A program made the translations under genes and the position numbers. This document shows positions 8,611-19,419 of a stretch of 56,685 nt of DNA, piece by piece. The stretch is from assembly GCF_001243895.1 (NCBI RefSeq), contig NZ_LN851186.1, forward strand, positions 215,316 to 272,000, given 5' to 3'. The notes beneath the pieces were generated by a model. The model was not told where the DNA came from. It saw only the letters and a list, made by a program, of their open reading frames with translations, and ran no database searches. Positions within the stretch are counted from its first letter, which is position 1. Every line of letters starts with the position of its first letter. The DNA comes from Bacillus testis (GTDB lineage Bacteria > Bacillota > Bacilli > Bacillales > DSM-1321).

Positions 8611-8627
8611 TTCGACGGCATTCGACA
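8611..8627. promoter_or_regulatory. Second pair of tandem Spo0A boxes
   Basis: TTCGACG (8611-8617) and TTCGACA (8621-8627) are again spaced 10 bp. On the plus strand an extended -10 (TGGTATAGT, 8601-8609) directly precedes them; on the minus strand a consensus promoter lies about 75 nt upstream. No gene is seen between these and abrB or metS. Confidence 0.55.
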
Positions 8628-8702
8628 AACATCTGTAGAAATAATGGAGAATCACAGGATTGAAGAGATAGGAAAATAAAGAAAATAAGGTTATATTTTC
8701 TA

Positions 8703-8731
8703 ATTATACTCTCTATTGAATATTCTTGCAA
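8703..8731 (-). promoter_or_regulatory. Distal minus-strand promoter upstream of abrB
   Basis: On the minus strand TTGCAA (8731-8726) and a perfect TATAAT (8708-8703) are 17 nt apart. A transcript would start near 8696, cross the second Spo0A pair and could run into abrB with a leader over 300 nt long. Confidence 0.45.
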
Positions 8732-8904
8732 AAATAGAGACTTACCCATGGCCTAAAAAACGTTTATTTATATGCTAAGCCTTGTGAAATCATGTACCAT
8801 GAACGTATAACTTCAGTGGTTTCAAGGCAATGCTTACAGTATAATAAGTTAGCTGCTTCCCGATAGCAGGAAAGAATCTTTTCAGATGAATTCGCACATT
8901 TTCT

Positions 8905-8913
8905 TGATATAAT
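8905..8913 (+). promoter_or_regulatory. metS extended -10 promoter
   Basis: TGATATAAT gives an extended -10 with a perfect hexamer (8908-8913). The leader would be about 85 nt. No clear -35 is present, and no T-box features were found in the leader. Confidence 0.5.
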
Positions 8914-8984
8914 GTAAGTACGTATTCAAACATTTGGAACGAAAAAGGAAAGCAATCATGCAGTGGGTGGCAATCTATCCATAG

Positions 8985-10967
<1,983 letters not shown>

Positions 10968-10976
10968 TGTGTAAAT

Positions 10977-11012
10977 AAAGGAACGTTTCACGTGAAACGC
11001 TCCTTTATTTTT
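10977..11012 (+). terminator. metS terminator
   Basis: AAAGGA-A-CGTTTC pairs with GAAACG-C-TCCTTT (one A-C mismatch) around an ACGT loop, followed by a T-rich tail. The 13-bp-position stem is unusually long. Confidence 0.85.
10984..10999. other. parS-like palindrome
   Basis: cGTTTCACGTGAAACg is a perfect 16-bp palindrome. It differs from the symmetric parS form TGTTTCACGTGAAACA only at the two outermost bases. Spo0J/ParB binds such sites near the origin in B. subtilis, and this window is origin-proximal by gene order. Binding here is inferred. Confidence 0.6.
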
Positions 11013-11246
11013 AGGGTGCCTTTTTCTTTCGCCAAATAATGTAGGTCAATAGAATCCATCTTTTCCTGAGAAATAAATAGAACAATAACCAGAATAGACG
11101 GATTTATTACAATAGAAGAAACTAGGTATTCTTTTTGACATATTACGTAATCTATTTGTCCTCTTTTTGTAATATAAATGTTACTTAAATGTGAGACATG
11201 AAATCTCTTTTCCATAATAAACTAATGCTAGAAAGGACGATTCAAC

Positions 11247-12014
11247 ATGCTTATAGACACACATGTACATTTGAATGCAGAACAATACAATGAAGATCTA
11301 GAAGAAGTGATTGAAAGAGCGCAAGCAGAAGGTGTCAAAACAATGGTGGTTGTCGGGTTCGATACAGAAACCATCACACGAGCAATTGAATTGGCAGAAA
11401 AATATCCCTTTTTGTATGCAAGCGTCGGCTGGCATCCTGTAGATGCAATTGACATGACAGATGAGGACCTAAAATGGCTCGAAGAATTGGCCAGCCACCC
11501 AAAGGTAGTGGCTTTAGGGGAAATGGGCTTGGATTATCACTGGGATAAATCACCGAAAGACATACAGAAGGAGGTCTTCCGTAAACAGATTGCGCTAGCT
11601 AAAAAAGTGAAGTTGCCGATCATCATCCACAACCGCGAGGCAACACAGGATGTTATGGACATCCTAAAAGAAGAAGGAGCCGAAGAAGTTGGCGGCATTA
11701 TGCACTGCTTCAGCGGCAGCGAAGAAATCGCAAAAGAATGCATGAAAATGAATTTCTATATTTCATTCGGCGGTCCAGTCACGTTCAAAAATGCCAAAAA
11801 TGTTAAAGAAGTAGCAGCCCAGATTCCATTAGACCGTTTGTTAGTGGAAACGGATTGCCCGTATCTTACGCCGCACCCATTCAGGGGAAAACGGAACGAA
11901 CCGGCCTATGTTAAATTGGTTGCCGAAGAAATAGCCGCATTGAAAGATGTGCCTTTTGAAAAAATTGCAGAAATCACCACAGCCAATGCCAAGAAATTAT
12001 TCGGCATAGATTGA
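11247..12014 (+). CDS. tatD: TatD family metal-dependent DNase (YabD)
   Basis: A 255-aa TIM-barrel hydrolase of the TatD family, with 3'-5' nuclease activity in characterised members. Metal ligands appear in DTHVHL (residues 4-9), GEMGLDYHW (glutamate near 91), HNREA, HCFSG and VETDCPYLTPHPFRGKRNEP. Length is normal. ATG 11247 follows GAAAGGA after 10 nt. It stands alone between the metS terminator and its own terminator. I found no convincing promoter in the 230-nt upstream region, which contains a TTGACA (about 11130) without a matching -10. Confidence 0.94.
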   Translation: MLIDTHVHLNAEQYNEDLEEVIERAQAEGVKTMVVVGFDTETITRAIELAEKYPFLYASVGWHPVDAIDMTDEDLKWLEELASHPKVVALGEMGLDYHWDKSPKDIQKEVFRKQIALAKKVKLPIIIHNREATQDVMDILKEEGAEEVGGIMHCFSGSEEIAKECMKMNFYISFGGPVTFKNAKNVKEVAAQIPLDRLLVETDCPYLTPHPFRGKRNEPAYVKLVAEEIAALKDVPFEKIAEITTANAKKLFGID

Positions 12015-12015
12015 T

Positions 12016-12089
12016 AAAAAAAGCTGTCGAATGCCCATATTGTATGTCTTCTTTTCATGGAATGAACGGACATTCTACAGCTTTTTTTT
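12016..12089 (+). terminator. tatD terminator
   Basis: Long-range hairpin: AAAAAAGCTGT..GAATG pairs with CATTC.ACAGCTTTTTT around a loop of about 45 nt, ending in eight T residues. Confidence 0.65.
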
Positions 12090-12180
12090 CGAATGGGGGA
12101 TGAAATTGTCGAGAAACTATTCTTTTCAAAAACGTACCAGCTATGCATAATAGTAAATACGTTTGGTGAGACAGCCTTAT

Positions 12181-12209
12181 TTGACAGTATGTGAGGAAGT
12201 CTATATAAT
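12181..12209 (+). promoter_or_regulatory. rpfB sigma-A promoter
   Basis: TTGACA (12181-12186) and TATAAT (12204-12209), both perfect, are 17 nt apart. The start would be near 12216. Confidence 0.85.
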
Positions 12210-12239
12210 CACCGGAGAGAAAGGAGGTTTTTTGTCATC

Positions 12240-13460
12240 GTGATGAAAACCTTAAAAAATAGCGCAGCCAAAGTATTCAAACGAAGGAGCATGGCTGTAT
12301 ATATTACTAGTTTAATAGTCTTCTTGATTGCAACCGGAGTGCTATTATACCAAGGAACAAAAAAGACGGTCGCACTTGCGCTTGACGGTAAGGAACAGGT
12401 CGTCAAAACCCACGCTTCCACCATACAAGACCTCTTCGATGAACTCGATTTATCTGTAAACAAAAATGATTATATACATCCAGCGAGAACCACAAAAGTA
12501 AGCAATGAACTGCAGGTTACATGGAAGCCTGCAAAGGAAGTCACGATCAACCAGGATGGGGTCAAGAAAAAGATATGGACAACATCCAAAACGGTCGGAG
12601 ACATGCTGAAAGAACAAAATATAGACATCAACGCTAACGACAAAATATCCCAAGCCGGATCAACCACTATTAAAGACAACATGGAAATAGCCATTAATAA
12701 AGCATTTATTCTACATGTGGTTGATGGGGGCGTAGCAAAAAAGGTGTGGTCAACTTCGACTACGGTCGCTGACTTTTTAAAGAAACAAGGGATTTCTTTA
12801 CAGCCGTTAGACCGTGTTGAGCCATCATTATACGACTCTGTGAAAGAAGGCAGCGTCGTGAATGTTGTGAGAGTGAAAAAAGTCACCGATGTAGTGGAAG
12901 AACCAATTAATTATGATGTTGTTTCCCGAAAAGATCATTCTTTAGCCGAAGGAAACGAGAAAGTGATTTCGGAAGGGAAAGCAGGCTTGCTTTCACATGA
13001 GTATGAAGTAATAACGGAGAACGGCAAAGAAGTTAAGAGATCCTTAGTTGCAAAAAAGGTAGTCCAAGAAAAACAAGATAAAATAGTGGCTGTAGGTACA
13101 AAATCAGTAAGCGCGTCTGCCGAGCCTGTTTCCTTAACGGATCGCAAAAATGTAAATGCAGGGACGGGCGGCCGCGAAATAATTGTAAGCTCCACTGCTT
13201 ATACGGCAGGGTGCAATGGCTGTTCGGGAACGACAGCGACAGGCTATGACCTGCGAAGCAATCCGAACGCCAAAATCATCGCTGTAGACCCAAGTGTCAT
13301 TCCCCTGGGATCGAAAGTGTTCGTGGAAGGCTATGGCTATGCGATCGCTGCAGATACCGGAGGTGCCATACGCGGGAATAAAATCGATGTATTTTTCTCA
13401 AGCAAATCAAAGGCTTACCAATGGGGTAAACGTTCGGTAAAGATACGGATCATCAATTAA
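12240..13460 (+). CDS. rpfB: RpfB-like cell wall protein with DUF348, G5 and 3D domains (YabE)
   Basis: A 406-aa exported or membrane-anchored cell-wall protein orthologous by position to YabE. One hydrophobic segment (about 20-38, YITSLIVFLIATGVLLY) serves as signal anchor. Three DUF348 repeats follow (about 45-195, with recurring KKxWTTSKTVGDMLKEQ-type segments), then a G5 domain (about 205-285) and a C-terminal 3D domain. The latter has DTGGAIRGNKIDVFF, the aspartate-containing motif of MltA-type lytic transglycosylases. The family acts in peptidoglycan turnover and resuscitation. Start is GTG 12240 or ATG 12243, 12-15 nt after AAAGGAGG. A perfect promoter precedes it, suggesting strong expression. 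Confidence 0.92.
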   Translation: MMKTLKNSAAKVFKRRSMAVYITSLIVFLIATGVLLYQGTKKTVALALDGKEQVVKTHASTIQDLFDELDLSVNKNDYIHPARTTKVSNELQVTWKPAKEVTINQDGVKKKIWTTSKTVGDMLKEQNIDINANDKISQAGSTTIKDNMEIAINKAFILHVVDGGVAKKVWSTSTTVADFLKKQGISLQPLDRVEPSLYDSVKEGSVVNVVRVKKVTDVVEEPINYDVVSRKDHSLAEGNEKVISEGKAGLLSHEYEVITENGKEVKRSLVAKKVVQEKQDKIVAVGTKSVSASAEPVSLTDRKNVNAGTGGREIIVSSTAYTAGCNGCSGTTATGYDLRSNPNAKIIAVDPSVIPLGSKVFVEGYGYAIAADTGGAIRGNKIDVFFSSKSKAYQWGKRSVKIRIIN

Positions 13461-13465
13461 CCGGG

Positions 13466-13495
13466 AAAGCAGGGGAGAAACCTCTGCTTTTTTTT
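13466..13495 (+). terminator. rpfB terminator
   Basis: AAAGCAGGGG pairs with CCTCTGCTTT (one G-U pair) around a 5-nt loop, followed by a T run. Confidence 0.85.
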
Positions 13496-13522
13496 GTTAA
13501 AGTAGAGAGTATCATGTAAAAT
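13494..13522 (+). promoter_or_regulatory. rnmV-rsmA promoter
   Basis: TTGTTA (13494-13499) and TAAAAT (13517-13522) are 17 nt apart and overlap the tail of the rpfB terminator. Confidence 0.5.
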
Positions 13523-13577
13523 GATTCTATATATTAGACGAAGCAACAGGAGAGAACGTTGCAAAACCGGAGGAATT

Positions 13578-15015
<1,438 letters not shown>

Positions 15016-15026
15016 ATAGGTGTGAT

Positions 15027-15055
15027 AACGGCCTTTTATTAAAAAGGCCGTTTTT
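15027..15055 (+). terminator. rsmA terminator
   Basis: AACGGCCTTTT pairs with AAAAGGCCGTT around a 4-5-nt loop, followed by T residues. Confidence 0.88.
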
Positions 15056-15202
15056 CTTTGGGCTCGCAGACTTGTTGCCCGGTTGAAAAGCGGATTTGTG
15101 AATGTCGGCTATAATCTCGCCTGTACTTTTAGACTAACAAGCGTACTGGCTAAAACCCGCAACTTTTCACGACGGGCCATTTTCGAAAACGACATCGCTT
15201 CT

Positions 15203-15231
15203 CACATCTTATTTGCTTTTCGCATACGTTA
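15203..15231 (+). promoter_or_regulatory. Candidate sigma-K promoter of yabG
   Basis: CACA (15203-15206) and CATACGTTA (15223-15231), spaced 16 nt, match the sigma-K pattern mACm and CATAnnnTA. yabG is known to be sigma-K dependent in B. subtilis. The start would be near 15239, 47 nt before the ATG. Confidence 0.65.
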
Positions 15232-15285
15232 AACAAGAAGAAAATAGCGACGAAGGATTCTGCTTTGTCTCGAGGTGAAAAGAAC

Positions 15286-16170
15286 ATGGATATTGCTGTC
15301 CGTGATATTGTCGGGCGAAAGAAATATGGCTGTGATATTTTGTTCCGGGTGGTCCAAATAAAAGAACAGGCCGGCATAAAGATGGCTATTCTTTATGGGG
15401 AGGATGTTCGTTTGGTTGCTGATGCCCCTTTTGAGGATTTAGTGAAGGTTGGATCGCTGGAAAGGGAAAAATACCATAAACAGAACGAAAGCAGGGAAAT
15501 GCGTTCTTTAACCTTGTTTTCTCAGGAAATGGAGCTATTGGAGCAGAAGAGGAAGTATGACATAAGTTCAGGTTATAGGCAACAGGGAGATTTCTTTCAA
15601 ATGCCGGGCAGGGTCCTCCATTTGGACGGTGATCCATCCTATTTAAAAAAATGTATGGATGCCTATGAAAAAATAGGTGTACCGGTAACCGGCCTTTACT
15701 GCAATGAAAAAGAAATGCCTATACGGATTTCCTCTTTGCTCGATGCTTATCGTCCAGATATTTTGGTCATCACTGGCCATGATGCCTATACGAAGGCAAA
15801 GGGCAAAATTATGGATATCCAAGCATACCGCCATTCCTGGCATTTTATGCAAACGGTGAAGGAAGCACGGAAAAAAGTGCCGCAGCTTGACCAACTGGTT
15901 ATTTTTGCGGGGGCTTGCCAATCGCATTTTGAATCGCTTATTTCAGCGGGCGCCAATTTTGCAAGTTCCCCTACAAGGGTGAATATACATGCCTTAGACC
16001 CCGCTTATATAGTGGCCAAAGTTTGTTTTACGCCTTTTAGTGAGCGCATCCATGTGTGGGATGCCATCCGTAATACGATAACTGGCGAAAAAGGAGTTGG
16101 AGGAGTCGACACCATGGGAGTCTTGAGAACAGGCATGCCTTTCCATCAGTTGGAGGAGGATCAAATATGA
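15286..16170 (+). CDS. yabG: Sporulation-specific protease YabG
   Basis: A 294-aa protease made late in the mother cell, which trims spore coat and cortex-associated proteins in B. subtilis. The C-terminal two thirds are highly conserved: MPGRVLHLDGDPSYLKKC, DILVITGHDAY and LVIFAGACQSHFESL, the last containing a conserved cysteine and histidine. The open frame begins 21 nt upstream, but ATG 15286 follows GAGGTGA with 7-nt spacing. A sigma-K-like promoter lies 55-83 nt upstream. It stands alone between terminators, consistent with its own developmental control. Confidence 0.95.
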   Translation: MDIAVRDIVGRKKYGCDILFRVVQIKEQAGIKMAILYGEDVRLVADAPFEDLVKVGSLEREKYHKQNESREMRSLTLFSQEMELLEQKRKYDISSGYRQQGDFFQMPGRVLHLDGDPSYLKKCMDAYEKIGVPVTGLYCNEKEMPIRISSLLDAYRPDILVITGHDAYTKAKGKIMDIQAYRHSWHFMQTVKEARKKVPQLDQLVIFAGACQSHFESLISAGANFASSPTRVNIHALDPAYIVAKVCFTPFSERIHVWDAIRNTITGEKGVGGVDTMGVLRTGMPFHQLEEDQI

Positions 16171-16173
16171 ATG

Positions 16174-16203
16174 GCACTTCTATACAAGGAGTGCTTTCTT
16201 TTT
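16174..16203 (+). terminator. yabG terminator
   Basis: GCACTTC pairs with GGAGTGC (one T-G pair) around a 7-nt loop and is followed by a T-rich tail. Confidence 0.75.
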
Positions 16204-16279
16204 GATCGGCCACATAGTTTTGGGGATAAGTGGAGATGATAAAAAATGTCATATAAAAAGATTTTATTCGCAAAAACCA

Positions 16280-16309
16280 TTGACAAACAAAATTACATAT
16301 TGATATAAT
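16280..16309 (+). promoter_or_regulatory. veg promoter 1
   Basis: TTGACA (16280-16285) and TATAAT (16304-16309), both perfect, with an 18-nt spacer and a TGA extension of the -10. Confidence 0.8.
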
Positions 16310-16321
16310 TTTATATTTTGT

Positions 16322-16351
16322 TTGACGGTTTGTCCCGATATGTGATATACT
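16322..16351 (+). promoter_or_regulatory. veg promoter 2
   Basis: TTGACG (16322-16327) and TATACT (16346-16351), with an 18-nt spacer and a TGA extension. It lies 42 bp downstream of promoter 1 with the same geometry, suggesting a duplication. Confidence 0.75.
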
Positions 16352-16375
16352 ACACTTAGTGAGGTGGACCGAAAA

Positions 16376-16639
16376 ATGCCAAAAACTTTAGCTGATATTA
16401 AACATGCCCTTGATTCCAACCTAGGAAAAAGGCTCCTTTTAAAAGCGAACGGTGGTAGAAGAAAAACGGTAGAGCGTCTAGGGACACTAGCAGAAACTTA
16501 TCCGTCTGTTTTCGTCATTGAGCTTGACCAAGATGAGAACGCATTCGAAAGAGTCTCCTACAGCTATGCAGATGTGCTTACAGAAACTGTACAATTAACC
16601 TTTTTTGACGAAGCAGCAGGAAAGGTAGCTTTAAACTGA
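16376..16639 (+). CDS. veg: Veg protein
   Basis: An 87-aa small basic/acidic protein of the Veg family, abundant in vegetative cells and linked to biofilm formation in B. subtilis by interfering with SinR control. The N-terminus [34 protein letters not shown] and the segment [24 protein letters not shown] are family hallmarks. ATG 16376 follows GAGGTGG with 8-nt spacing; the frame opens 12 nt earlier without an SD. Two strong tandem sigma-A promoters lie upstream, in keeping with the very strong veg promoter of B. subtilis. Confidence 0.96.
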   Translation: MPKTLADIKHALDSNLGKRLLLKANGGRRKTVERLGTLAETYPSVFVIELDQDENAFERVSYSYADVLTETVQLTFFDEAAGKVALN

Positions 16640-16667
16640 CAGTAAACCTTGGGTTTACTGTTTTTTT
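16640..16667 (+). terminator. veg terminator
   Basis: CAGTAAACC pairs perfectly with GGTTTACTG around a TTG loop and is followed by seven T residues. Confidence 0.92.
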
Positions 16668-16681
16668 GCCTTATAAAAGCA

Positions 16682-16711
16682 TTCATAGTTCCGGGGGCTT
16701 TGCTTATACTA
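16682..16711 (+). promoter_or_regulatory. Candidate sigma-G promoter of sspF
   Basis: TTCATA (16682-16687) and TATACTA (16705-16711), spaced 17 nt, resemble the sigma-G elements TGAATA and CATACTA. Confidence 0.45.
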
Positions 16712-16746
16712 ATACTGTTTCAGTATGAAAAAGGAGATGTTTGCTT

Positions 16747-16920
16747 TTGGGTAGAAGAGGCATCATGTCAGATCAGCTTAAGACAGAAATCGCTAAAGAA
16801 CTTGGTTTTTATGATGTTGTCCAAAAGGAAGGCTGGGGCGGAATTAAATCGAGGGATGCCGGAAACATGGTCAAACGGGCGATTGAAATGGCCCAGCAAC
16901 AACTGGCGAACAAGAATTAA
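16747..16920 (+). CDS. sspF: Small acid-soluble spore protein SspF (alpha/beta-type)
   Basis: A 57-aa DNA-binding spore protein. It starts with TTG 16747, 9 nt after AAAGGAGA, and reads [20 protein letters not shown]. The conserved alpha/beta-SASP segments follow: [26 protein letters not shown]. In the spore such proteins coat DNA and protect it from UV and heat, and in B. subtilis sspF expression is forespore-specific. It lies between veg and ispE as in B. subtilis, with a sigma-G-like promoter upstream and a perfect terminator downstream. A longer frame overlapping it in another phase has no supporting features. Confidence 0.94.
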   Translation: MGRRGIMSDQLKTEIAKELGFYDVVQKEGWGGIKSRDAGNMVKRAIEMAQQQLANKN

Positions 16921-16970
16921 TACAAAGCCGTATCCATGTAAAAACAAATACACCAATCATACTGTAAACG

Positions 16971-16997
16971 GAGCCAAAGCAAACGCTTTGGCTCTTT
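16971..16997 (+). terminator. sspF terminator
   Basis: GAGCCAAAGC pairs perfectly with GCTTTGGCTC around an AAAC loop, followed by a short T run. Confidence 0.85.
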
Positions 16998-17169
16998 GTG
17001 TTGCATGCTTGGGGAGTTACGGCAAAAGCAAGGCAAGCCTACCCGCGTTGAATATCGGATAGGCAAATGGCGTCAGCTTCTTTACGGATGGGGTCATATA
17101 GGGTTAAAAATAGCTTGGAAATGGTAATAACTAATAACGGAAATGAACGGAACGAAAAGGAAAATGGGT

Positions 17170-17307
17170 TTTATCCCATTCTAATTGGCGTTAAGGGCCC
17201 CATGTCAACTGATTAAAACGAAGAAGTGTAAGTTGAGACCGAGCGACCGTAAGAATCCGATTGGTGGGGGATGAATAAAAACTCCAACGATCAAAGTTTC
17301 ACTTTAT
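17170..17307 (+). repeat. Dispersed structured repeat, copy A (long form)
   Basis: It begins with ttatcccattctaattggcg, continues through acgaagaagtgtaagttgag and ccgtaagaatcc, and ends in GATCAAAGTTTCACTT plus ta. The final 16-mer is identical to the matching end of copy D. A 3' arm pair (TTGG 17261-17264 with CCAA 17284-17287, plus neighbouring G/C) makes a small hairpin present in long forms only. It fills most of the sspF-ispE gap, whose remainder (about 17000-17165 and 17308-17390) shows nothing recognisable. Function is unknown. Confidence 0.65.
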
Positions 17308-17402
17308 AAAGCAGCCCCGCTTTAAAAAACACCACTTTTAAAAGGTAGATATGGTAAAATAGGACAAGAACTTTTTAAGAACGTAAAGTAGGTGGATCGT
17401 AA

Positions 17403-18272
17403 GTGAAGGTAATGGAAAAGGCACCGGCTAAAATTAACTTAGCTCTAGACGTCCTCTATAAGCGGCCAGATCAATTCCATGAAGTAGAGATGATCATGAC
17501 AACGGTAGATCTTGCTGACCGTATAGAGCTGGAGGAATTTAAGCATAATCAAATCAAAATCTTCTCCCATAATCGTTACGTTCCGGATGATGACCGGAAT
17601 TTGGCCTATCAGGCAGCTTTGCTGCTTAAGAAGACATTTGGTATCCAACAGGGTGTCGGTATCAAAATAGAAAAGAATATTCCTGTTGCTGCGGGGCTTG
17701 CCGGAGGAAGCAGCGATGCGGCAGCCACGTTAAGAGGATTAAATAGACTATGGAAATTAAACCTCAGCCTCGATGAATTAGCTGAGCTGGGTTCAAAAAT
17801 AGGATCGGATGTCTCTTTTTGTGTCTATGGAGGTACAGCATTGGCGACTGGAAGAGGAGAAAAGATAAAGCATCTTCCAAGCCCGCCTAAATGCTGGGTG
17901 GTATTGGCAAAGCCTGTGATGGGCGTTTCGACGGCGGATGTATACAAGCGTTTGGATCTTCAAAAGGTAGAGCATCCCAATGTGGAAAAGATGATCCAGG
18001 CAATTGAGAATCAGGATTACCGGCAGGTTTGTGCAAACGTAGGAAACGTACTGGAAAGCGTCACGTTGCCGATGTATCCCGAAGTTTCACATATCAAAAG
18101 CCAGATGGAGCGATTCGGAGCCGATGCGGTCCTGATGAGCGGCAGTGGACCGACAGTTTTCGGGCTGGTTGAGTATGATTCCCGCCTTCATCGGGTTTAT
18201 AACGGTTTAAGAGGTTTTTGTGAGCAAGTCCATGCGGTCCGTTTGCTCGGTGAGCAGGCTGGACTTGAATAA
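17403..18272 (+). CDS. ispE: 4-diphosphocytidyl-2-C-methyl-D-erythritol kinase
   Basis: A 289-aa GHMP-family kinase that phosphorylates CDP-ME in the non-mevalonate (MEP) isoprenoid pathway. The N-terminal substrate motif is [11 protein letters not shown] (about 6-16), and the glycine-rich ATP loop is [20 protein letters not shown] (about 92-111). The third motif is [12 protein letters not shown] near residue 246. It starts with GTG 17403, 7 nt after AGGTGG. It precedes purR closely; the two are probably partly cotranscribed. Confidence 0.95.
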   Translation: MKVMEKAPAKINLALDVLYKRPDQFHEVEMIMTTVDLADRIELEEFKHNQIKIFSHNRYVPDDDRNLAYQAALLLKKTFGIQQGVGIKIEKNIPVAAGLAGGSSDAAATLRGLNRLWKLNLSLDELAELGSKIGSDVSFCVYGGTALATGRGEKIKHLPSPPKCWVVLAKPVMGVSTADVYKRLDLQKVEHPNVEKMIQAIENQDYRQVCANVGNVLESVTLPMYPEVSHIKSQMERFGADAVLMSGSGPTVFGLVEYDSRLHRVYNGLRGFCEQVHAVRLLGEQAGLE

Positions 18273-18290
18273 ACACGTATATTAAAGTAC

Positions 18291-18315
18291 TATAATAATA
18301 ATAATATTCGGAAAC
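18291..18315 (+). promoter_or_regulatory. purR -10 element and possible PurBox
   Basis: TATAAT (18291-18296) is followed by ATATTCGGAAAC (about 18304-18315), a near match to the inverted PurBox core with TTCGG. The box would cover the start site, fitting autorepression by PurR. No good -35 was found. Confidence 0.4.
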
Positions 18316-18329
18316 TAGGAGGAGTGGCG

Positions 18330-19154
18330 TTGAAATTTCGTCGAAGTGAACGGCTTGTTGATATGACTAACTATTTATTAGAGCACCCAAGTCAGCTTGT
18401 CCCACTCACTTTCTTTGCAGAAAGATATGGTTCAGCTAAGTCTTCTATCAGTGAAGATCTAACGATCATTAAAGAAACATTTGAGCAACGCGGCATCGGT
18501 TCATTAATAACTGTGCCCGGAGCGGCTGGCGGCGTAAAGTATATCGTAAGGTCCAACAAGGAGGAAGCCATGCATTTCATCGAAGAAATGTGCGGAATTT
18601 TGGCAAAGCCTGACCGGTTGTTGCCTGGTGGCTATTTATACATGAATGATATTCTTGGCAACCCGCAAATCATGAAGAAAGTGGGCCGCTTGATTGCATC
18701 GGCGTACGCCGACAGCCAAATTGATGTGGTTATGACCATGGCTACAAAAGGGATCCCTATTGCTTATGCAGTTGCGGATCACTTGAATGTCCCCGTTGTC
18801 ATTGTACGCAGAGATAATAAAGTGACAGAAGGGCCGACGGTCAGCATCAACTATATCTCTGGTTCTTCCAAACGCATACAGACCATGCTTCTTTCTAAAA
18901 GAAGCCTTGCGGTTGGATCCCGTGTTCTTGTGGTCGATGACTTCATGAAAGCAGGAGGAACGCTTCATGGAATGACAAGCCTTCTGGAGGAATTTAATGC
19001 TACTGTGTCAGGTGTGGCTGTATTGATTGAATCGGATGATACGGAAGAACGTTTAATTGATCAATACCTGTCCCTTTTAAAGCTGGCGGAAGTAGATGTC
19101 AAAGAGAAAAGCATTACGGTTACAGAAGGGAACTATTTTGAAAGAACGAAATAG
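18330..19154 (+). CDS. purR: Purine operon repressor PurR
   Basis: A 274-aa regulator with an N-terminal winged helix (MKFRRSERLVDMTNYLLEHP, helix residues to about 70) and a C-terminal phosphoribosyltransferase-like domain. The PRPP-binding loop is VLVVDDFMKAGGT (about 198-210). PRPP binding relieves repression of purine genes. An upstream GTG (18324) overlaps the AGGAGG, so TTG 18330, 7 nt after it, is taken as start; it gives the same MKFRR N-terminus as B. subtilis. In B. subtilis ridA (yabJ) follows, but here a terminator comes straight after. Confidence 0.95.
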   Translation: MKFRRSERLVDMTNYLLEHPSQLVPLTFFAERYGSAKSSISEDLTIIKETFEQRGIGSLITVPGAAGGVKYIVRSNKEEAMHFIEEMCGILAKPDRLLPGGYLYMNDILGNPQIMKKVGRLIASAYADSQIDVVMTMATKGIPIAYAVADHLNVPVVIVRRDNKVTEGPTVSINYISGSSKRIQTMLLSKRSLAVGSRVLVVDDFMKAGGTLHGMTSLLEEFNATVSGVAVLIESDDTEERLIDQYLSLLKLAEVDVKEKSITVTEGNYFERTK

Positions 19155-19169
19155 CACACACCCCTTGAA

Positions 19170-19205
19170 GAGCCCCATCTTGAACAGATGGGGCTCTTTT
19201 TTTGA
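19170..19205 (+). terminator. purR terminator
   Basis: AGAGCCCCATC pairs perfectly with GATGGGGCTCT around a 7-nt loop, followed by seven T residues. Confidence 0.92.
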
Positions 19206-19389
19206 GGCTAAGAATGTATCTTCTTTGGAATTAAAGAGAAGAAGTAAAAAGAATTTTTTGATTTTTGTCCCTTTTATTTAGAAATTAAGCTCTATCAATG
19301 GTAAAATAGGATAATAATTCCTTGTTTTTAAGCTTTACCTCTTATTTTTACAATTATTTGAAAAAATAAGAAATTTTTTTACAACTTTA

Positions 19390-19419
19390 GAAGGATTTTC
19401 AATAGAGACCGTTGAATAT
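19390..19419 (+). promoter_or_regulatory. spoVG sigma-H promoter
   Basis: GAAGGATTT (19390-19398), a 12-nt spacer and GTTGAATAT (19411-19419) fit the sigma-H consensus RnAGGAWWW and RnnGAATWW without mismatch. The preceding ~75 nt are extremely AT-rich, as in the B. subtilis spoVG upstream box where AbrB binds. Apart from the purR terminator, this is all that I see in the gap. Confidence 0.85.

Noticed and set aside
8549..8749. 66-aa minus-strand open frame upstream of abrB
   Set aside because: No SD before its ATG, hydrophobic random-looking composition, no family resemblance, and it is crossed by promoter-like elements and Spo0A boxes.
8955..8975. T-box-like GGGTGG in the metS leader
   Set aside because: The leader is only about 85 nt, without the specifier hairpin or a terminator/antiterminator pair, so it is not a T-box riboswitch.
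10988..11215. 75-aa minus-strand frame between metS and tatD
   Set aside because: Its 3' end lies inside the metS terminator palindrome, it has no SD, and it resembles no family.
12026..12032. TGTCGAA Spo0A-like heptamer after tatD
   Set aside because: It lies inside the tatD terminator stem and has no partner box or nearby promoter; probably accidental.
16649..17062. 137-aa plus-strand frame over the sspF region
   Set aside because: It runs in a different phase across sspF, which has a convincing SD, start and family sequence, and through the sspF terminator.
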